From contig NZ_LT605203.1 of the NCBI RefSeq assembly GCF_900089495.1, forward strand, positions 1,649,060 to 1,713,059: a stretch of DNA of 64,000 bases. Direction: 5' to 3'. Source of the DNA: Thiomonas sp. X19 (lineage in GTDB: Bacteria; Pseudomonadota; Gammaproteobacteria; Burkholderiales; Burkholderiaceae_C). How positions within the stretch are numbered: the stretch's first letter is position 1; the number at the start of each line of letters is the position of its first letter. The notes below the pieces were generated by a model that saw only the letters and a list, made by a program, of their open reading frames with translations, had not been told where the DNA came from and made no database searches. The position numbers and the translations under genes are program-made. Shown piece after piece: positions 9,217 to 19,182 of the stretch.

Positions 9217-10413
9217 ATGCAACTCGCCAGCCGCCTTCAACAGGTCGAGCCGTTTTATGTGATGGATGTGGTGCGCGCCGCCTGGGAGCAGCAGGCGCAA
9301 TGGAGGCACCAGGGCCGCAGCATGATTCACCTCAGCGTCGGCGAACCCGACTTCACCGCGCCGCAACCGGTGGTGGACGCCGGCATCGTCGCGTTGCGCG
9401 AGGGCCGCAGCGGCTACACCCTGGCCCCGGGCCTGCCGGCGCTGCGCGAAGCCATCGCCCAGCATTACGCCGGCAAGCATGGCGTGGCGGTGTCGCCCGA
9501 GCGCATCTTCATCACCGCTGGCGCCTCCGGCGCGCTCACCCTGGCCTGCCTGCTGCTGGTCGAGCCGGGCAGCGAAGTGCTGATGCCCGACCCCACCTAC
9601 CCGTGCAACAAGAACTTCGTGGCGGCGGCCGGCGGCAGCGCACGCCTGCTGCCCACCACGGCGGCCACGCGCTTCCAGCCCACCGCCGCGCAGATCGACG
9701 CCGCCTGGGGCCCGGCGACGCGCGGCGTGCTGCTGGCCTCGCCGTCCAACCCCACCGGCACGTCGATTGCACCGGATGAGTTGGCGCGCATCGCCGCCGT
9801 GGTGCGCAAGCATGGCGGCTTTTTGCTGGTGGACGAGATCTATCTCGAACTCGGTTTCGACCCCGCCTACGGCCGCACCGCGCTGGCGCTGGATGCATCG
9901 ATCATCAGCATCAACAGCTTCTCGAAGTATTTCCAGATGACCGGCTGGCGCCTCGGCTGGATGGTGGTGCCGCAGGAACTCGTGGAACCGCTGACCCGCC
10001 TGGCCGGCAACCTCTACATCTGCCCCAGCACCCCGGCACAACATGCCGCGCTGGCCTGCTTCGCGCCAGCCACCCTGGCCGAGGCCGAGCGCCGCCGCGC
10101 CGAATTCCAGCGCCGGCGCGACGTCATCGTCCCTGCGCTGCAAGCCATCGGCCTGGACGTGCCGGTGCTGCCCGACGGCGCCTTCTATGTCTGGGCCGAT
10201 TGCTCGCGCCACGCTGCCGACAGCTGGGACTTCTGCTTCGACGTGATGCGCGAGACCGGCGTGGTGCTGGTGCCGGGCAAGGACTTCGCCACCGTGCAGC
10301 CCGAACGCTGGTTCCGCCTGAGCTACGCCAACAGCGTGGAGAACTTGCGCGAAGCAGCCGGTCGGCTGGGCGCTTACCTGGCCCGTGGCAACAGGCGCAG
10401 CGCCACAGGCTGA
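9217..10413 (+). CDS. Pyridoxal-phosphate-dependent class I/II aminotransferase
   Basis: A 398-residue fold-type I aminotransferase. It shows IHLSVGEPDFTAP at the N-terminus, GYTLAPGLPALREAI, the nucleotide-binding TAGASGALTLA, SPSNPTG, and the PLP-lysine motif INSFSKYFQMTGWRLGW near residue 235; the final substrate-carboxylate arginine lies in WFRLSYA. The family covers aspartate, alanine and aromatic aminotransferases, and the substrate cannot be read from sequence. The frame stays open 144 bases upstream inside nusB, but the ATG at 9217, four bases after the nusB stop, fits the family start. It converges with ribD. Confidence 0.9.
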   Translation: MQLASRLQQVEPFYVMDVVRAAWEQQAQWRHQGRSMIHLSVGEPDFTAPQPVVDAGIVALREGRSGYTLAPGLPALREAIAQHYAGKHGVAVSPERIFITAGASGALTLACLLLVEPGSEVLMPDPTYPCNKNFVAAAGGSARLLPTTAATRFQPTAAQIDAAWGPATRGVLLASPSNPTGTSIAPDELARIAAVVRKHGGFLLVDEIYLELGFDPAYGRTALALDASIISINSFSKYFQMTGWRLGWMVVPQELVEPLTRLAGNLYICPSTPAQHAALACFAPATLAEAERRRAEFQRRRDVIVPALQAIGLDVPVLPDGAFYVWADCSRHAADSWDFCFDVMRETGVVLVPGKDFATVQPERWFRLSYANSVENLREAAGRLGAYLARGNRRSATG

Positions 10414-10425
10414 GCCGGTTCTCGT

Positions 10426-11565
10426 TCACCCCAAGCGCGCACGCACCCGCCAGTCCTCGCCAACCGGCTCGATCTGCAGGCGCTGCAGCTTGATGCCATC
10501 GGCCACCGCCTGCAGCGGCCCGAAGGGCGCGATGCCCGCGCCCTGGCCCAGCAGCCTGGGTGCGAGGTAGAGCAGCAACTCGTCCACCAGCCCGGCGTTC
10601 AGCAGCGAGGCGTTGAGCCGCGCGCCGGCTTCCACATGCAGTTCGCCAATTTCGCGCACCGCCAGTTCGCGCAGCAGTGCGTCCAGGTCGGTCTTGCCCG
10701 GTTTGGCGGCGTCCACCGGCAGGGCGATGAGTTGCACGCCCAGCTCGCGCAGCACGCGTGCACGCGGCTCGGCCTGCTCCGGCGGCAGCGCGTGCGCCAC
10801 CCAAACCTTGTGCGGCTCGGTCCGCAGCAGGCGGGCCGTGGGTGGCAACTCCAGGCGGCTGTCCACCACCACGCGCACCGGCTGGCGCTGTGTGGCCACA
10901 TGGCGCACCGTGAGTTGCGGGTCGTCGTCGCGCACGGTGCCCATGCCGGTGAGCACGGCGCAGGCGCGTGCGCGCCAGTGGTGGCCGTCGGCACGCGCCG
11001 CGGGCCCGGTGATCCACTGGCTTTGGCCGTTGGGCAGGGCGGTGATGCCATCCAGCGAGGCCGCCGCTTTCAGCCGCACCCAGGGCCGGCCGCGCTCGAA
11101 GCGCGAGAAAAAACCGAGGTTGAGTTCACGCGCCGCGTTTTCCAGCAGGCCACACTCGGTGCGGATGCCGGCGGCCGCCAGGCGCGCCAGGCCGCCGCCG
11201 TCCACCCGCGGGTTGGGGTCGCGCGCGGCGGCCACCACCCGGGCCACGCCGGCCGCCACCAGCGCGTTGGCGCAGGGCGGGGTGCGGCCGAAGTGGGCGC
11301 AGGGCTCAAGCGTGACGTAGACGCTGGCGCCGCGCACGTCCACGCCCTGCGCCCTTGCGGCGTCGAGCGCGACGATTTCCGCATGCCGCTGCCCGGCCGG
11401 CTCGGTGGCGCCTTCGGCCACGACGCGCCCTCCCTGCACGATGACGCAGCCCACGCGCGGATTGGGGCTGGTGCGGTAGAGCGCGCCTTCGGCCAGCTCC
11501 AGCGCGCGGCGCATGAAGGCTGCATCGGCGGAGTCCGCATGGGTGGGGGTGGAGGGGATCGTCAT
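10426..11565 (-). CDS. ribD: Bifunctional riboflavin deaminase/reductase
   Basis: A 379-residue protein with two domains. The N-terminal ~150 residues are a zinc-dependent pyrimidine deaminase with HAEIVAL and PCAHFGRTPPCANALV. The rest is an NADPH-dependent reductase with KAAASLDG, AVLTGMGTVRDDDPQLTVR and ELHVEAGARLNASLL. It catalyses the second and third steps of the pyrimidine branch of riboflavin synthesis. The chosen start, 11565, gives the normal N-terminus. It is transcribed away from the other rib genes, downstream of nrdR, the common proteobacterial nrdR-ribD order. Confidence 0.95.
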   Translation of the reverse strand: MTIPSTPTHADSADAAFMRRALELAEGALYRTSPNPRVGCVIVQGGRVVAEGATEPAGQRHAEIVALDAARAQGVDVRGASVYVTLEPCAHFGRTPPCANALVAAGVARVVAAARDPNPRVDGGGLARLAAAGIRTECGLLENAARELNLGFFSRFERGRPWVRLKAAASLDGITALPNGQSQWITGPAARADGHHWRARACAVLTGMGTVRDDDPQLTVRHVATQRQPVRVVVDSRLELPPTARLLRTEPHKVWVAHALPPEQAEPRARVLRELGVQLIALPVDAAKPGKTDLDALLRELAVREIGELHVEAGARLNASLLNAGLVDELLLYLAPRLLGQGAGIAPFGPLQAVADGIKLQRLQIEPVGEDWRVRARLG

Positions 11566-11611
11566 GCGCGGTGCTTGGTCGATCAGGCAGCGCCTGACAG
11601 GTTGGGGAGGG

Positions 11612-12100
11612 TCAGGTTTTCCTGGCGCGGGGTGCGCGGATCGGCTTGCCGCTGCGCGCCATTTCTTCCAGGATCTGCACGAACTGCGCCGGATCCTTGA
11701 AGCTGCGGTAGACCGAGGCGAAGCGCACATACGCCACGTCGTCCAGGCGCTTGAGCTCGTCCATCACCCACTCGCCGATCTGGGCCGAATCCAGCTCGCG
11801 AGCGCCGGTCTGCAGCAGGCTTTCCTCGATGCGGCCGATGGCGGCGTCCACCGCGTCCGCCCCCACCGGGCGCTTGCGCAGCGCCAGGGTCAGCGAGGCG
11901 AGGAGCTTGTCGCGCGAATAGTCCACCCGCCGGCCGTCTTTTTTCACCACCGCGGGAAAACTCACCTCGGCGCGCTCATAGGTGGTGAAGCGCTTGTCGC
12001 AACCCGCGCAGCGCCGCCGGCGCCGCAGCGCCGTGCCGTCTTCCACCTCACGGGTCTCCACCACCTGGGTGTCGGGATGCTGGCAGAAAGGACATTTCAT
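11612..12100 (-). CDS. nrdR: Transcriptional repressor NrdR
   Basis: A 162-residue protein with an N-terminal zinc ribbon ([13 protein letters not shown]...[17 protein letters not shown]) followed by the ATP-cone domain ([39 protein letters not shown]). NrdR senses ATP/dATP and represses ribonucleotide reductase genes through NrdR boxes. Length and start match the family. It lies 46 bases upstream of ribD on the same strand, so the two probably share a transcript, and it is divergent from the pilus operon. Confidence 0.95.
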   Translation of the reverse strand: MKCPFCQHPDTQVVETREVEDGTALRRRRRCAGCDKRFTTYERAEVSFPAVVKKDGRRVDYSRDKLLASLTLALRKRPVGADAVDAAIGRIEESLLQTGARELDSAQIGEWVMDELKRLDDVAYVRFASVYRSFKDPAQFVQILEEMARSGKPIRAPRARKT

Positions 12101-12293
12101 GGCGGGTTCGCAAAGAGGCGCAACCGGCATTATTCCCCGCCGCCGGGTCAAGCGCCAAACGCCAGGCAGGCACCGGCGCAGCCACGCACCCAGTGTCGCA
12201 AACCCTCGCCGCAACTGACCGTTCATCGGCCAATTGATACCGTTCGTCCCGAAAAGTTACTGAAGGAAACGAAGACTGGCTAGGCTTGCCCCC

Positions 12294-12806
12294 ATGAAAA
12301 CTGCATCCGGCATGACCCTGGTCGAGCTTCTGGTGACGGTGACCCTGGTGGCCATCCTGCTGATCGTGGGCCTGCCGTCCTACCAGGGCATCACCACCAC
12401 CAACCGCATGGCGTCGGAAATGAACGCCTTGATCGGCGACCTGCAATACGCCCGCGGCGAGGCGGTGAAACAGGGGCAGCCGGTCACGGTTTGCGCTTCG
12501 ATCAATGGCACGGCATGCAGCAACTCCACGAACTGGGCGAATGGGTGGCTGATTTTTTCGGATGCCAACGGCAATAGGACAGTCGATACGGGAGAGCCGA
12601 TTTTGCGGGTTCAGCCCGCTCTCGGCTCCGCCGACACCCTGGCATCGTCAAGTCTTCTGGCCGTGACCTTCAATCGCAACGGTTTCAGCAGCAATGCCGG
12701 CAGCATCAAGCTTGACGACGCGGCAGGGTCTGCCGATCGCCTCCAGTGCGTCAGGATTTCGACGGTTGGCTATGTGCAATTACTTTCAGGATCGGGCTGC
12801 CCATGA
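12294..12806 (+). CDS. fimT: FimT/GspH-type pseudopilin
   Basis: A 170-residue prepilin. A short leader ends in Gly (MKTASG) before the type III signal MTLVELLVTVTLVAILLIVGLPSYQ, whose Glu at mature position 5 is conserved. The GspH/FimT domain follows (LIGDLQYARGEAVKQGQPVTVC). These minor pilins help prime type IV pilus assembly in the inner membrane. It is the first gene of a tight operon; its stop overlaps the pilV start as ATGA. About 190 bases separate it from divergent nrdR, and no clear sigma-70 or sigma-54 promoter was recognised there. Confidence 0.88.
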   Translation: MKTASGMTLVELLVTVTLVAILLIVGLPSYQGITTTNRMASEMNALIGDLQYARGEAVKQGQPVTVCASINGTACSNSTNWANGWLIFSDANGNRTVDTGEPILRVQPALGSADTLASSSLLAVTFNRNGFSSNAGSIKLDDAAGSADRLQCVRISTVGYVQLLSGSGCP

Positions 12807-13369
12807 AGCCACGCAAGAAAACGCAGGGCCACCCCTGGAGCACTCACAAGTTCCAGTCGGGGTTCAGCTTGATCGAGGTTCTGATCGCGCTGCTCGTGAT
12901 CGCCATCGGGCTGCTCGGCATCGCCGGCATGCAGGCTCTTGCCCTCAGCAACACCAGCACGGCGCGCCAGCGCAGTCTTGCCGCCATCCAGGCCGCCAGC
13001 ATGGGTTCGATGATGCGCGCCAACCGGGGCTATTGGGAGTCGGCGTCTTCGGTGGACGTCACGGTCACGGGCTCGCTGTCCGGAACCTCGTGGTCGTCAA
13101 CCACATTGAGCGGTTCCGTGAGCAGCCAGGGGACGGACTGCGAAACGAGCGTGTGCTCGGCACCGCTGCAAATGGCCGCCTACGACTTGCAGAGCTGGGG
13201 CCTGTCCATCGCGCAGCAATTGCCCAACGGCACCGGGCGGGTGCAATGCGCAGCCGGCAATCCGGTGAGCTGCCAGGTGAGCGTGTCCTGGTCCGAAAAG
13301 ACGGTGGCGCTGAATGGGGCGCCGAGTTCCTCGGCCACACAAACCTACACCCTGCTGGTGCAGCCATGA
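12803..13369 (+). CDS. pilV: Minor pilin PilV
   Basis: A 188-residue prepilin with a leader ending in SG, then FSLIEVLIALLVIAIGLLGIAGMQALAL, the PilV form of the N-methylation domain. It belongs to the FimU-PilV-PilW-PilX-PilY1-PilE minor pilin set that initiates pilus extension and presents PilY1. The start is the ATGA overlap with fimT at 12803 and the stop overlaps pilW the same way. The frame is open further upstream, but that part lies inside fimT. Confidence 0.87.
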   Translation: MKPRKKTQGHPWSTHKFQSGFSLIEVLIALLVIAIGLLGIAGMQALALSNTSTARQRSLAAIQAASMGSMMRANRGYWESASSVDVTVTGSLSGTSWSSTTLSGSVSSQGTDCETSVCSAPLQMAAYDLQSWGLSIAQQLPNGTGRVQCAAGNPVSCQVSVSWSEKTVALNGAPSSSATQTYTLLVQP

Positions 13370-14178
13370 CAACACGCCGTTGCATTCCTCAGCGCACGCT
13401 GAAGCCGGCGGGGCATTTCAGGCAGCGCGGCTTGGGGCTGGTCGAGGTCCTCGTCGCCATGGCGATTGCCCTGTTTCTGCTCGGCGGTTTGTTCACCATT
13501 TTCTACACCACCCGCCAGACCTTCAGCGCGCAGCAGGGCATTGCCGGTTTGCAGGACAACGAGCGTCTGGCCATGACCCTGATGAGCGAGGTCATCCATG
13601 GCGCGGGCTATTACCCGACCCCCCAGCCGCCAACGCCGATCCCCAACACGGGGACGGCGCTGCCGGTGCAGAACGCGGCTTCCGCCCCCTTGCCGGCAAT
13701 TTTTGCGGCTGGCCAGTCGGTTTTCGGCGGCACCCTCAATGGCCAGGACGCCATCGTCGTGCGTATGGTGGCAGCCCCTGGCGACGGCACCATGAGCTGT
13801 CTGGGCGACACGAATCCGTCCACGGCCACGGCCAACGTCACCTACCTGAACACGTACTCCTTCAGCGGGGGCACGTTGCGTTGCACCGTCAGCACCGCAA
13901 CCAGCGGGACTGGCGGCCAGACCCAGGCTCTCGTCGGCAGCAATCTGGCCGGCACGCTGCACTCGGACGGCGTGACCGCCATGACCTTGCAGTACGGGGT
14001 GGACACCAATGGCGGCGGTTCGGTCAATCAATACCTCTCGGCGGCCAGCGTGAGCAACTGGTCGAGCGTCAAGAGCGTCAAGGTCGCCTTGACCTTCAGC
14101 AACCCGCTCGCCGGACAGCCGGGGCAGCCGGCAACCGTGAACTTCACGCGGGTCATCGACATCCTGGGGCAACTATGA
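13366..14178 (+). CDS. pilW: Minor pilin PilW
   Basis: A 270-residue prepilin-like protein. After an extended leader (RQRG) comes LGLVEVLVAMAIALFLLGGLFTIFYTTRQTF, then a PilW-type globular domain ending with LTFSNPLAG and FTRVIDILGQL. It is part of the minor pilin complex at the pilus tip. The start codon overlaps the pilV stop (ATGA) and the stop overlaps the pilX start. Assigned by signal type, size and operon position. Confidence 0.87.
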   Translation: MTTRRCIPQRTLKPAGHFRQRGLGLVEVLVAMAIALFLLGGLFTIFYTTRQTFSAQQGIAGLQDNERLAMTLMSEVIHGAGYYPTPQPPTPIPNTGTALPVQNAASAPLPAIFAAGQSVFGGTLNGQDAIVVRMVAAPGDGTMSCLGDTNPSTATANVTYLNTYSFSGGTLRCTVSTATSGTGGQTQALVGSNLAGTLHSDGVTAMTLQYGVDTNGGGSVNQYLSAASVSNWSSVKSVKVALTFSNPLAGQPGQPATVNFTRVIDILGQL

Positions 14179-14750
14179 CAAGGCCGTCGCCAATCGCCAT
14201 GCAGGCACTGGCCTGCAAGTCCCATCGTCCACGGCATTCGGGCTTCGTGCTCATCGCCAGTCTGCTCATTCTGGTGGTGCTCACCGTGATTGCGGTGGCC
14301 ATGTTTCGCAGCTTCGGCATGCAAGAGCGCATGGCCGGCAACTTGCGCGAAAAAACACGTGCCCTCGAAGCCGCCAACAGTGCCTTGAGCTATGCCGAGT
14401 GGTGGCTGAACCAGAACAACGCCGGCACCGGGGCCGCATGCTCCGGCGCGCCTTCGCCCGTCGATACGGCGCGCGTGTGCACCAACCAGCTCAGCAGCCC
14501 AGCAGTCTTATCCAACTGGACGAAGGCCACCACCTACGCCTTGCCATCAGCCACGGTGTCCACCTCGGGAGGCGCTGGCACCTACTACGCCAGCCCCAAG
14601 TTCCACATCCAGTACCTCGGGCCCGACGCCACCAAGAACGCCACCGTCTATCTCATCACGGCGCTGGGGTATGGCGGCAACGCCAATGCCGTTGCCGTGG
14701 TGCAGAGCACGTACGCCTTCACGTCGATCAAAGACCTCACCGGACCTTGA
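14175..14750 (+). CDS. pilX: Minor pilin PilX
   Basis: A 191-residue protein with a long basic leader, then SGFVLIASLLILVVLTVIAVAMFRSFGMQERMAGNLREK, which is the PilX N-terminal domain including the QERMAGN motif. As usual for PilX, the position-5 Glu of other pilins is absent. It works with PilV, PilW and PilY1 at the inner membrane and pilus tip. It overlaps pilW by four bases and is followed 54 bases later by pilY1. Confidence 0.87.
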   Translation: MTRPSPIAMQALACKSHRPRHSGFVLIASLLILVVLTVIAVAMFRSFGMQERMAGNLREKTRALEAANSALSYAEWWLNQNNAGTGAACSGAPSPVDTARVCTNQLSSPAVLSNWTKATTYALPSATVSTSGGAGTYYASPKFHIQYLGPDATKNATVYLITALGYGGNANAVAVVQSTYAFTSIKDLTGP

Positions 14751-14804
14751 GGCGGACAACGCATCGACCCGGCACATCAAACACCATTCCCAGGGGCAAG
14801 CACC

Positions 14805-17800
14805 ATGGCTCGATTCAATCCAATTCGTTACCGCAGCACTGTGTACCGGGTGCTGTTTGCGGCGAGCTCGGTCTTGTTCGCCTGCGCCTCGCAAGCTGAC
14901 GAAGAAAAGCCCGCCACATCGGCCAGTTTCCAGCCGGTTTCGCAATGCTTTCGCGATGCCGGCGCCAGCGGCTGGACCTACGCCAGCGCTGCAAGCCCTG
15001 GGGTGGCCTATACCGGGAAGAACTCCTCGCTGACGGCGGCAACGGGCGTCGACGCGGCAGGCCAGGGTTGGCTGCGGCTGACCGACAATACGAACAACCA
15101 GAAGGGTTCGGCCTATTACAACCTGCCCATCAACGTCAGCAGTCTGGGCATTCAGGTGGAGTTCACCTACACCGCTTGGGGCGGTACCGGCGCCGACGGC
15201 ATCAGCATGTATTTGTTCGATGGCGCGACCACGAAATTCGTGCAGGGCGACTTCGGCGGTGCGCTCGGCTATTGCGCCGGCTATGGCAATACTCCGGGAG
15301 GCCTGAGCAACGCCGTGATCGGCGTCGGCATCGACGACTATGGCAATTTCGAGAATGGCTACGACCGTTGCCAGAATGGCGGTGAGCCTCAGGGCCACAG
15401 CTCAGGTTATTACACTGCGCTGGGGATCCGCGGTCCGGGCAATGGCAGCAATGGCTACAAATGGTTGGCCGACGTCAACCAGAAAAACGTGCCGGCCTCG
15501 GTCGGGCCTTTTTCGACGTTCTACACACCGTCCACCAGCGTGCGGCCGACCGATGCGCTGTTCTACCGTCGCGTCCGGCTGAATATTTCTCCGACGGATC
15601 CGGCGAATCCGCAAAACGGCTACACCGTCACGCTGTATTGGGCGACCACACCGAATGGCGCCTTCACACAGATGATGCGTGCGCCCTATCCAGCAGGCAA
15701 TACGCCCCCCGCCGCCGGTAACAAGGCGCCGGACTTCACGATTCCATCGAACTGGACCCCATTGCCGCCAACCGTGAAGTTCGGCTTTGCCGGCTCCACC
15801 GGCGGGGCGACCAATTACCACGAAGTCCGAGATGTGTATTTCACCGAGGGCCTGCCGGATTTGAGCGTGACCCAGTCCGGCCCCAGCACGGTCGCCGCAG
15901 GCAGCACGGTCACCTATGTCGTCACCGCCGCGAACATCGGCTCCACCCCGGCCAACAACGCCACCCTCACGAACGTCCTCCCCAGCGCCCTGGCCAACGT
16001 GACCTGGTCTTGCACGGCGAGCGCGGGCTCCAGTTGCCCGGCAGCGGCAAGCGCGGGCACGATCGCCGGCAGCAGCTTCAGTGTCAGCGGCATCAAGCTC
16101 GCCCTCGTGGGCAATGCCACCTTCACCATTCAGGGGCAGGTTCCGGCGGGCACCACCGGTGCGCTCAGCAACGTGGCCACGATCAGCACGACGGAGTTCA
16201 CCGATGCCTATCCGAGTAACGACAGCACGAGCCTGGCGTCAACCATCAACACGAATCCGGCCACGGCCAGTCTGAACCTGGCCCAGGTTCCGCAGACCCT
16301 CAACTCCATTGGGGTGAACGCGGTCAAGGGAGCGGTGGTTCAAGCCTCCACCCAGATCTACCTCGGCCAGTACCACCCGGCGAACTGGTGGGGGCAGTTG
16401 TTCGCCTACCCGCTTGGGGCCGATGTCAATGGCAAGCTCGCCGCCGGCTCGACACCGAACTGGGACGCAGCTTGTGAGCTGACCGGGTTCCCCTGCCTGT
16501 CGCCCCCAACTCCTGCCGCGGCCTATCTTTCGTCAGGGGCGCAAAGCGCAACCAGCCGCGCGATGTTGACCTGGAACGGCAGCCAAGGCGTTGCCTTCGC
16601 CTACGGCAGCTTGAACAGTGCGCAGCAGGCGGCCCTGAACCATGATCCGGTGCTGAGCGGAACGTCACTCACTGGTTCCGACGTGGTGAATTTTCTGCGT
16701 GGCGACCGCAGCAAGGAGCAAAGCAAGGGCGGCCCATTTCGCACCCGCACCAGCGTGCTCGGCGACATCGTCGGCTCCAGCCCGGTTTGGGTCGGGCCGC
16801 CGAACTTGAGCTACCCGACATCCTGGGGAGACGCGCTGTACACGAGCCTGGCACCGGCCGAAAACGCAGCAAGCAATAGCTACGGCAGCTTTGTGTCGAA
16901 TAACAAGACCCGGCAGCACGTCGTCTACGTTGGCAGCAACGATGGCTTCGTCCATGGTTTCGCCGCAGGCAAGTACACCTCGACGGGAACGTTCAGCACC
17001 ACGACGAATAACGGCAAGGAGTTGATCGCCTATATGCCGAGCACCGTGCTCAGCCAGATTGCGACCAACCCCTCAGGCACGCCGATCAACCGCAACTTCA
17101 ACTTCACCGCCCCGGGTTACACGCATCGCTATTTCGTCGATGCCACGCCGGGCACGGGCGATCTTTATTACAACGGGGCCTGGCATACCTGGCTGGTGGG
17201 GGGGCTGGGCGGCGGCGGACAGGGCGTGTATGCCCTCGACATCACGAATCCAGCCAACTTCAGCCAGAGCAATGCGTCGACCCTGGTGGTGAAGGAGCTC
17301 AACCTGAGCAACCTCACCTGCGCCAACAATGCCAACTGCAAGAACGACCTGGGCTACAGCTATGGCACGCCCATCGTCCGCCGCATGCACAACGGCGACT
17401 GGGCGGTGATTTTCGGCAACGGCTACAACAGCAGCACGGGAACCGCAGCCATTTTCATCGCCACAGTGAAGAACGGCGCCTCGGGCACCAACCCGAACGG
17501 CCAGACAGGGGCCATTTACGAACTGGATACGGGCGCGGGCCCCAGTTCGGACCCGACCGGCCAGCATCGTGCCAACGGCATCAACTACGTCACCTCGGCC
17601 GATCTGGACGGCGACCACGTCGTCGACTACTTGTACGCCGGCGACCTGTTCGGCAACCTCTGGCGATTCGACGTGAGCAGCTGCAATCCCCCGGGCGTGA
17701 CCACCACCGGCTGCACGGCCTCGGGCGGATGGGCAGTCTCGAAGTTTGGCGGCACGTCGGCGAAAGCGCTGTTTTCCGCCAAGAACGCGACGTCCACGGC

Positions 17801-18587
17801 CCAGCCCATCACCACGCAAGTGCAAGTGCTCTCGGTGCCTTCGCGCGTGGGGCAGCCGCGCATCGAAGTGATGTTCGGCACGGGCAAGAATATCGAAACC
17901 GCCGACCAGTTGCCGAACAACTCGCCCACGGGCGTGCAGAGCATCTACGGCGTCTGGGACTGGGATATGAATGGTTGGAATGCGCAGTCCCAGGCGCAGT
18001 ACACATCCTTGAGCGGCACCCAAAGCATTGCCCGCAGCGTGATGCAGCAACAAGCGGTGCAAGGCGCTTATGACACCAGCGGCCAGGCGTTTGCCGGCAC
18101 GGGAACGGGCTACCGGACCCTCACCACCAACACCGTGTGCTGGAAGAATTCGTCATCCTGCCCCAACAACAACAACCAGTTGGGCTTCTATCTCGACTTG
18201 CCCAGTTCCGGCGAAAGCATCATCTACAACCCGACGCTGGCCTTTGGCACCTTTATCGTCAACAGCACCATTCCCTCGCCCAATTCGCAAGGCCTGAGCT
18301 GCTACGCGCCAGCGCCGCCAGGGGGCTGGACCATGGCGATCAACCCGCTCAATGGGGGCGCCTTGCCCAACTCCTTCTTCGCCGACAGCATTGGAAATTT
18401 CGTCACCATCGGCGGTCAGATCGTCAGTGGCATGTACCTGAACGCAGTGGGCTCCCCGAGTCTCGTCACCGATCAAGGCAAGCCTTACATGATCAACCAG
18501 GACAACAGTGGCAATCCCAATGTGCAGCAGGTCAATCCGGCGCCCAACGGCACTGGCCAGCGCCTGACCTGGACTGAACTGCGCTGA
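14805..18587 (+). CDS. pilY1: PilY1-type tip adhesin with lectin-like and DUF11 domains
   Basis: A 1260-residue secreted protein with a signal peptide at residues 1-31. Residues ~45-345 resemble an L-type lectin/concanavalin-like sandwich (VEFTYTAWGGTGADGISMYLFDG). Residues ~350-485 are a DUF11 immunoglobulin-like repeat (LSVTQSGPSTVAAGSTVTYVVTAANIG). The PilY1 beta-propeller follows (RTRTSVLGDIVGSSPVWVG, VYVGSNDGFVHGF) with the calcium-binding loop DLDGDHVVDYLYAGD near residue 930. PilY1 regulates pilus extension and retraction and mediates attachment. The operon context is typical. The unusual part is the N-terminal adhesive module in place of a von Willebrand A domain. Confidence 0.9.
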   Translation: MARFNPIRYRSTVYRVLFAASSVLFACASQADEEKPATSASFQPVSQCFRDAGASGWTYASAASPGVAYTGKNSSLTAATGVDAAGQGWLRLTDNTNNQKGSAYYNLPINVSSLGIQVEFTYTAWGGTGADGISMYLFDGATTKFVQGDFGGALGYCAGYGNTPGGLSNAVIGVGIDDYGNFENGYDRCQNGGEPQGHSSGYYTALGIRGPGNGSNGYKWLADVNQKNVPASVGPFSTFYTPSTSVRPTDALFYRRVRLNISPTDPANPQNGYTVTLYWATTPNGAFTQMMRAPYPAGNTPPAAGNKAPDFTIPSNWTPLPPTVKFGFAGSTGGATNYHEVRDVYFTEGLPDLSVTQSGPSTVAAGSTVTYVVTAANIGSTPANNATLTNVLPSALANVTWSCTASAGSSCPAAASAGTIAGSSFSVSGIKLALVGNATFTIQGQVPAGTTGALSNVATISTTEFTDAYPSNDSTSLASTINTNPATASLNLAQVPQTLNSIGVNAVKGAVVQASTQIYLGQYHPANWWGQLFAYPLGADVNGKLAAGSTPNWDAACELTGFPCLSPPTPAAAYLSSGAQSATSRAMLTWNGSQGVAFAYGSLNSAQQAALNHDPVLSGTSLTGSDVVNFLRGDRSKEQSKGGPFRTRTSVLGDIVGSSPVWVGPPNLSYPTSWGDALYTSLAPAENAASNSYGSFVSNNKTRQHVVYVGSNDGFVHGFAAGKYTSTGTFSTTTNNGKELIAYMPSTVLSQIATNPSGTPINRNFNFTAPGYTHRYFVDATPGTGDLYYNGAWHTWLVGGLGGGGQGVYALDITNPANFSQSNASTLVVKELNLSNLTCANNANCKNDLGYSYGTPIVRRMHNGDWAVIFGNGYNSSTGTAAIFIATVKNGASGTNPNGQTGAIYELDTGAGPSSDPTGQHRANGINYVTSADLDGDHVVDYLYAGDLFGNLWRFDVSSCNPPGVTTTGCTASGGWAVSKFGGTSAKALFSAKNATSTAQPITTQVQVLSVPSRVGQPRIEVMFGTGKNIETADQLPNNSPTGVQSIYGVWDWDMNGWNAQSQAQYTSLSGTQSIARSVMQQQAVQGAYDTSGQAFAGTGTGYRTLTTNTVCWKNSSSCPNNNNQLGFYLDLPSSGESIIYNPTLAFGTFIVNSTIPSPNSQGLSCYAPAPPGGWTMAINPLNGGALPNSFFADSIGNFVTIGGQIVSGMYLNAVGSPSLVTDQGKPYMINQDNSGNPNVQQVNPAPNGTGQRLTWTELR

Positions 18588-18596
18588 GCCGGAGGC

Positions 18597-19031
18597 ATGA
18601 TGAACAGCGGTCAAACCCTGCGGGGATTCACCCTCATCGAACTCATGATCGTGGTGGTGGTGATCGCCATCCTGAGCGCCATTGCGCTGCCGGCCTACCA
18701 GGACTCGGTGCGCAAGTCGCGCCGCACCGCGGCCAAGACGGCGGTGCTGGACCTGGCCAGCCGCGAAGAAAGGTTCTACACCACCAACAACGCCTACTCG
18801 GCCACGGCCGCGGACCTGGGCTACAGCGCGCTGCCGGCCGCCGTGCCCGACGCCGCGACCAACGACTTCCAACTCAGCGTCACGGTGGATAACACCACCA
18901 GCCCGCCGTCGTTCACGGCGACGGCCACGGCGCAAGGCGACCAGCAGAACGACGGTTGCGGCAATTTTTCGGTCAACGCGCTGGGCGTGAAAACGGTGAG
19001 TGGTGCCCTGCCCGTCAGCACTTGTTGGTGA
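18597..19031 (+). CDS. pilE: Type IV pilin-like protein PilE
   Basis: A 144-residue prepilin: leader [10 protein letters not shown], then [33 protein letters not shown], with the canonical Gly/Phe cleavage site and Glu5. The C-terminal pair of cysteines (DGCGNF, STCW) likely forms the D-region disulfide. A GGAGG ribosome site at 18591-18595 precedes it closely; a second ATG at 18600 may be the real start. It is the last gene of the minor pilin operon, as PilE is in Pseudomonas-type clusters. Confidence 0.87.
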   Translation: MMNSGQTLRGFTLIELMIVVVVIAILSAIALPAYQDSVRKSRRTAAKTAVLDLASREERFYTTNNAYSATAADLGYSALPAAVPDAATNDFQLSVTVDNTTSPPSFTATATAQGDQQNDGCGNFSVNALGVKTVSGALPVSTCW

Positions 19032-19182
19032 GCAAGCCGGTGCAGCCGCTTTGCCGCGGCCGCACCCAGGGCGACGAGGAGACAACGCACGGCTGCGTGC
19101 GTTCGCCTGCGTGCAGTGCTCCAGCCGCGCCGCAGGGCGCTTGGTGCCGTTGGCGCGCAAGCCCACGGCTACACTGCCGCCC

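Noticed and set aside
12240..12293. Possible sigma-54 promoter (TGGC...TTGC) before fimT
   Set aside because: The spacing between the GG and GC elements is 8 rather than 10 bases, so it does not meet the -24/-12 rule.
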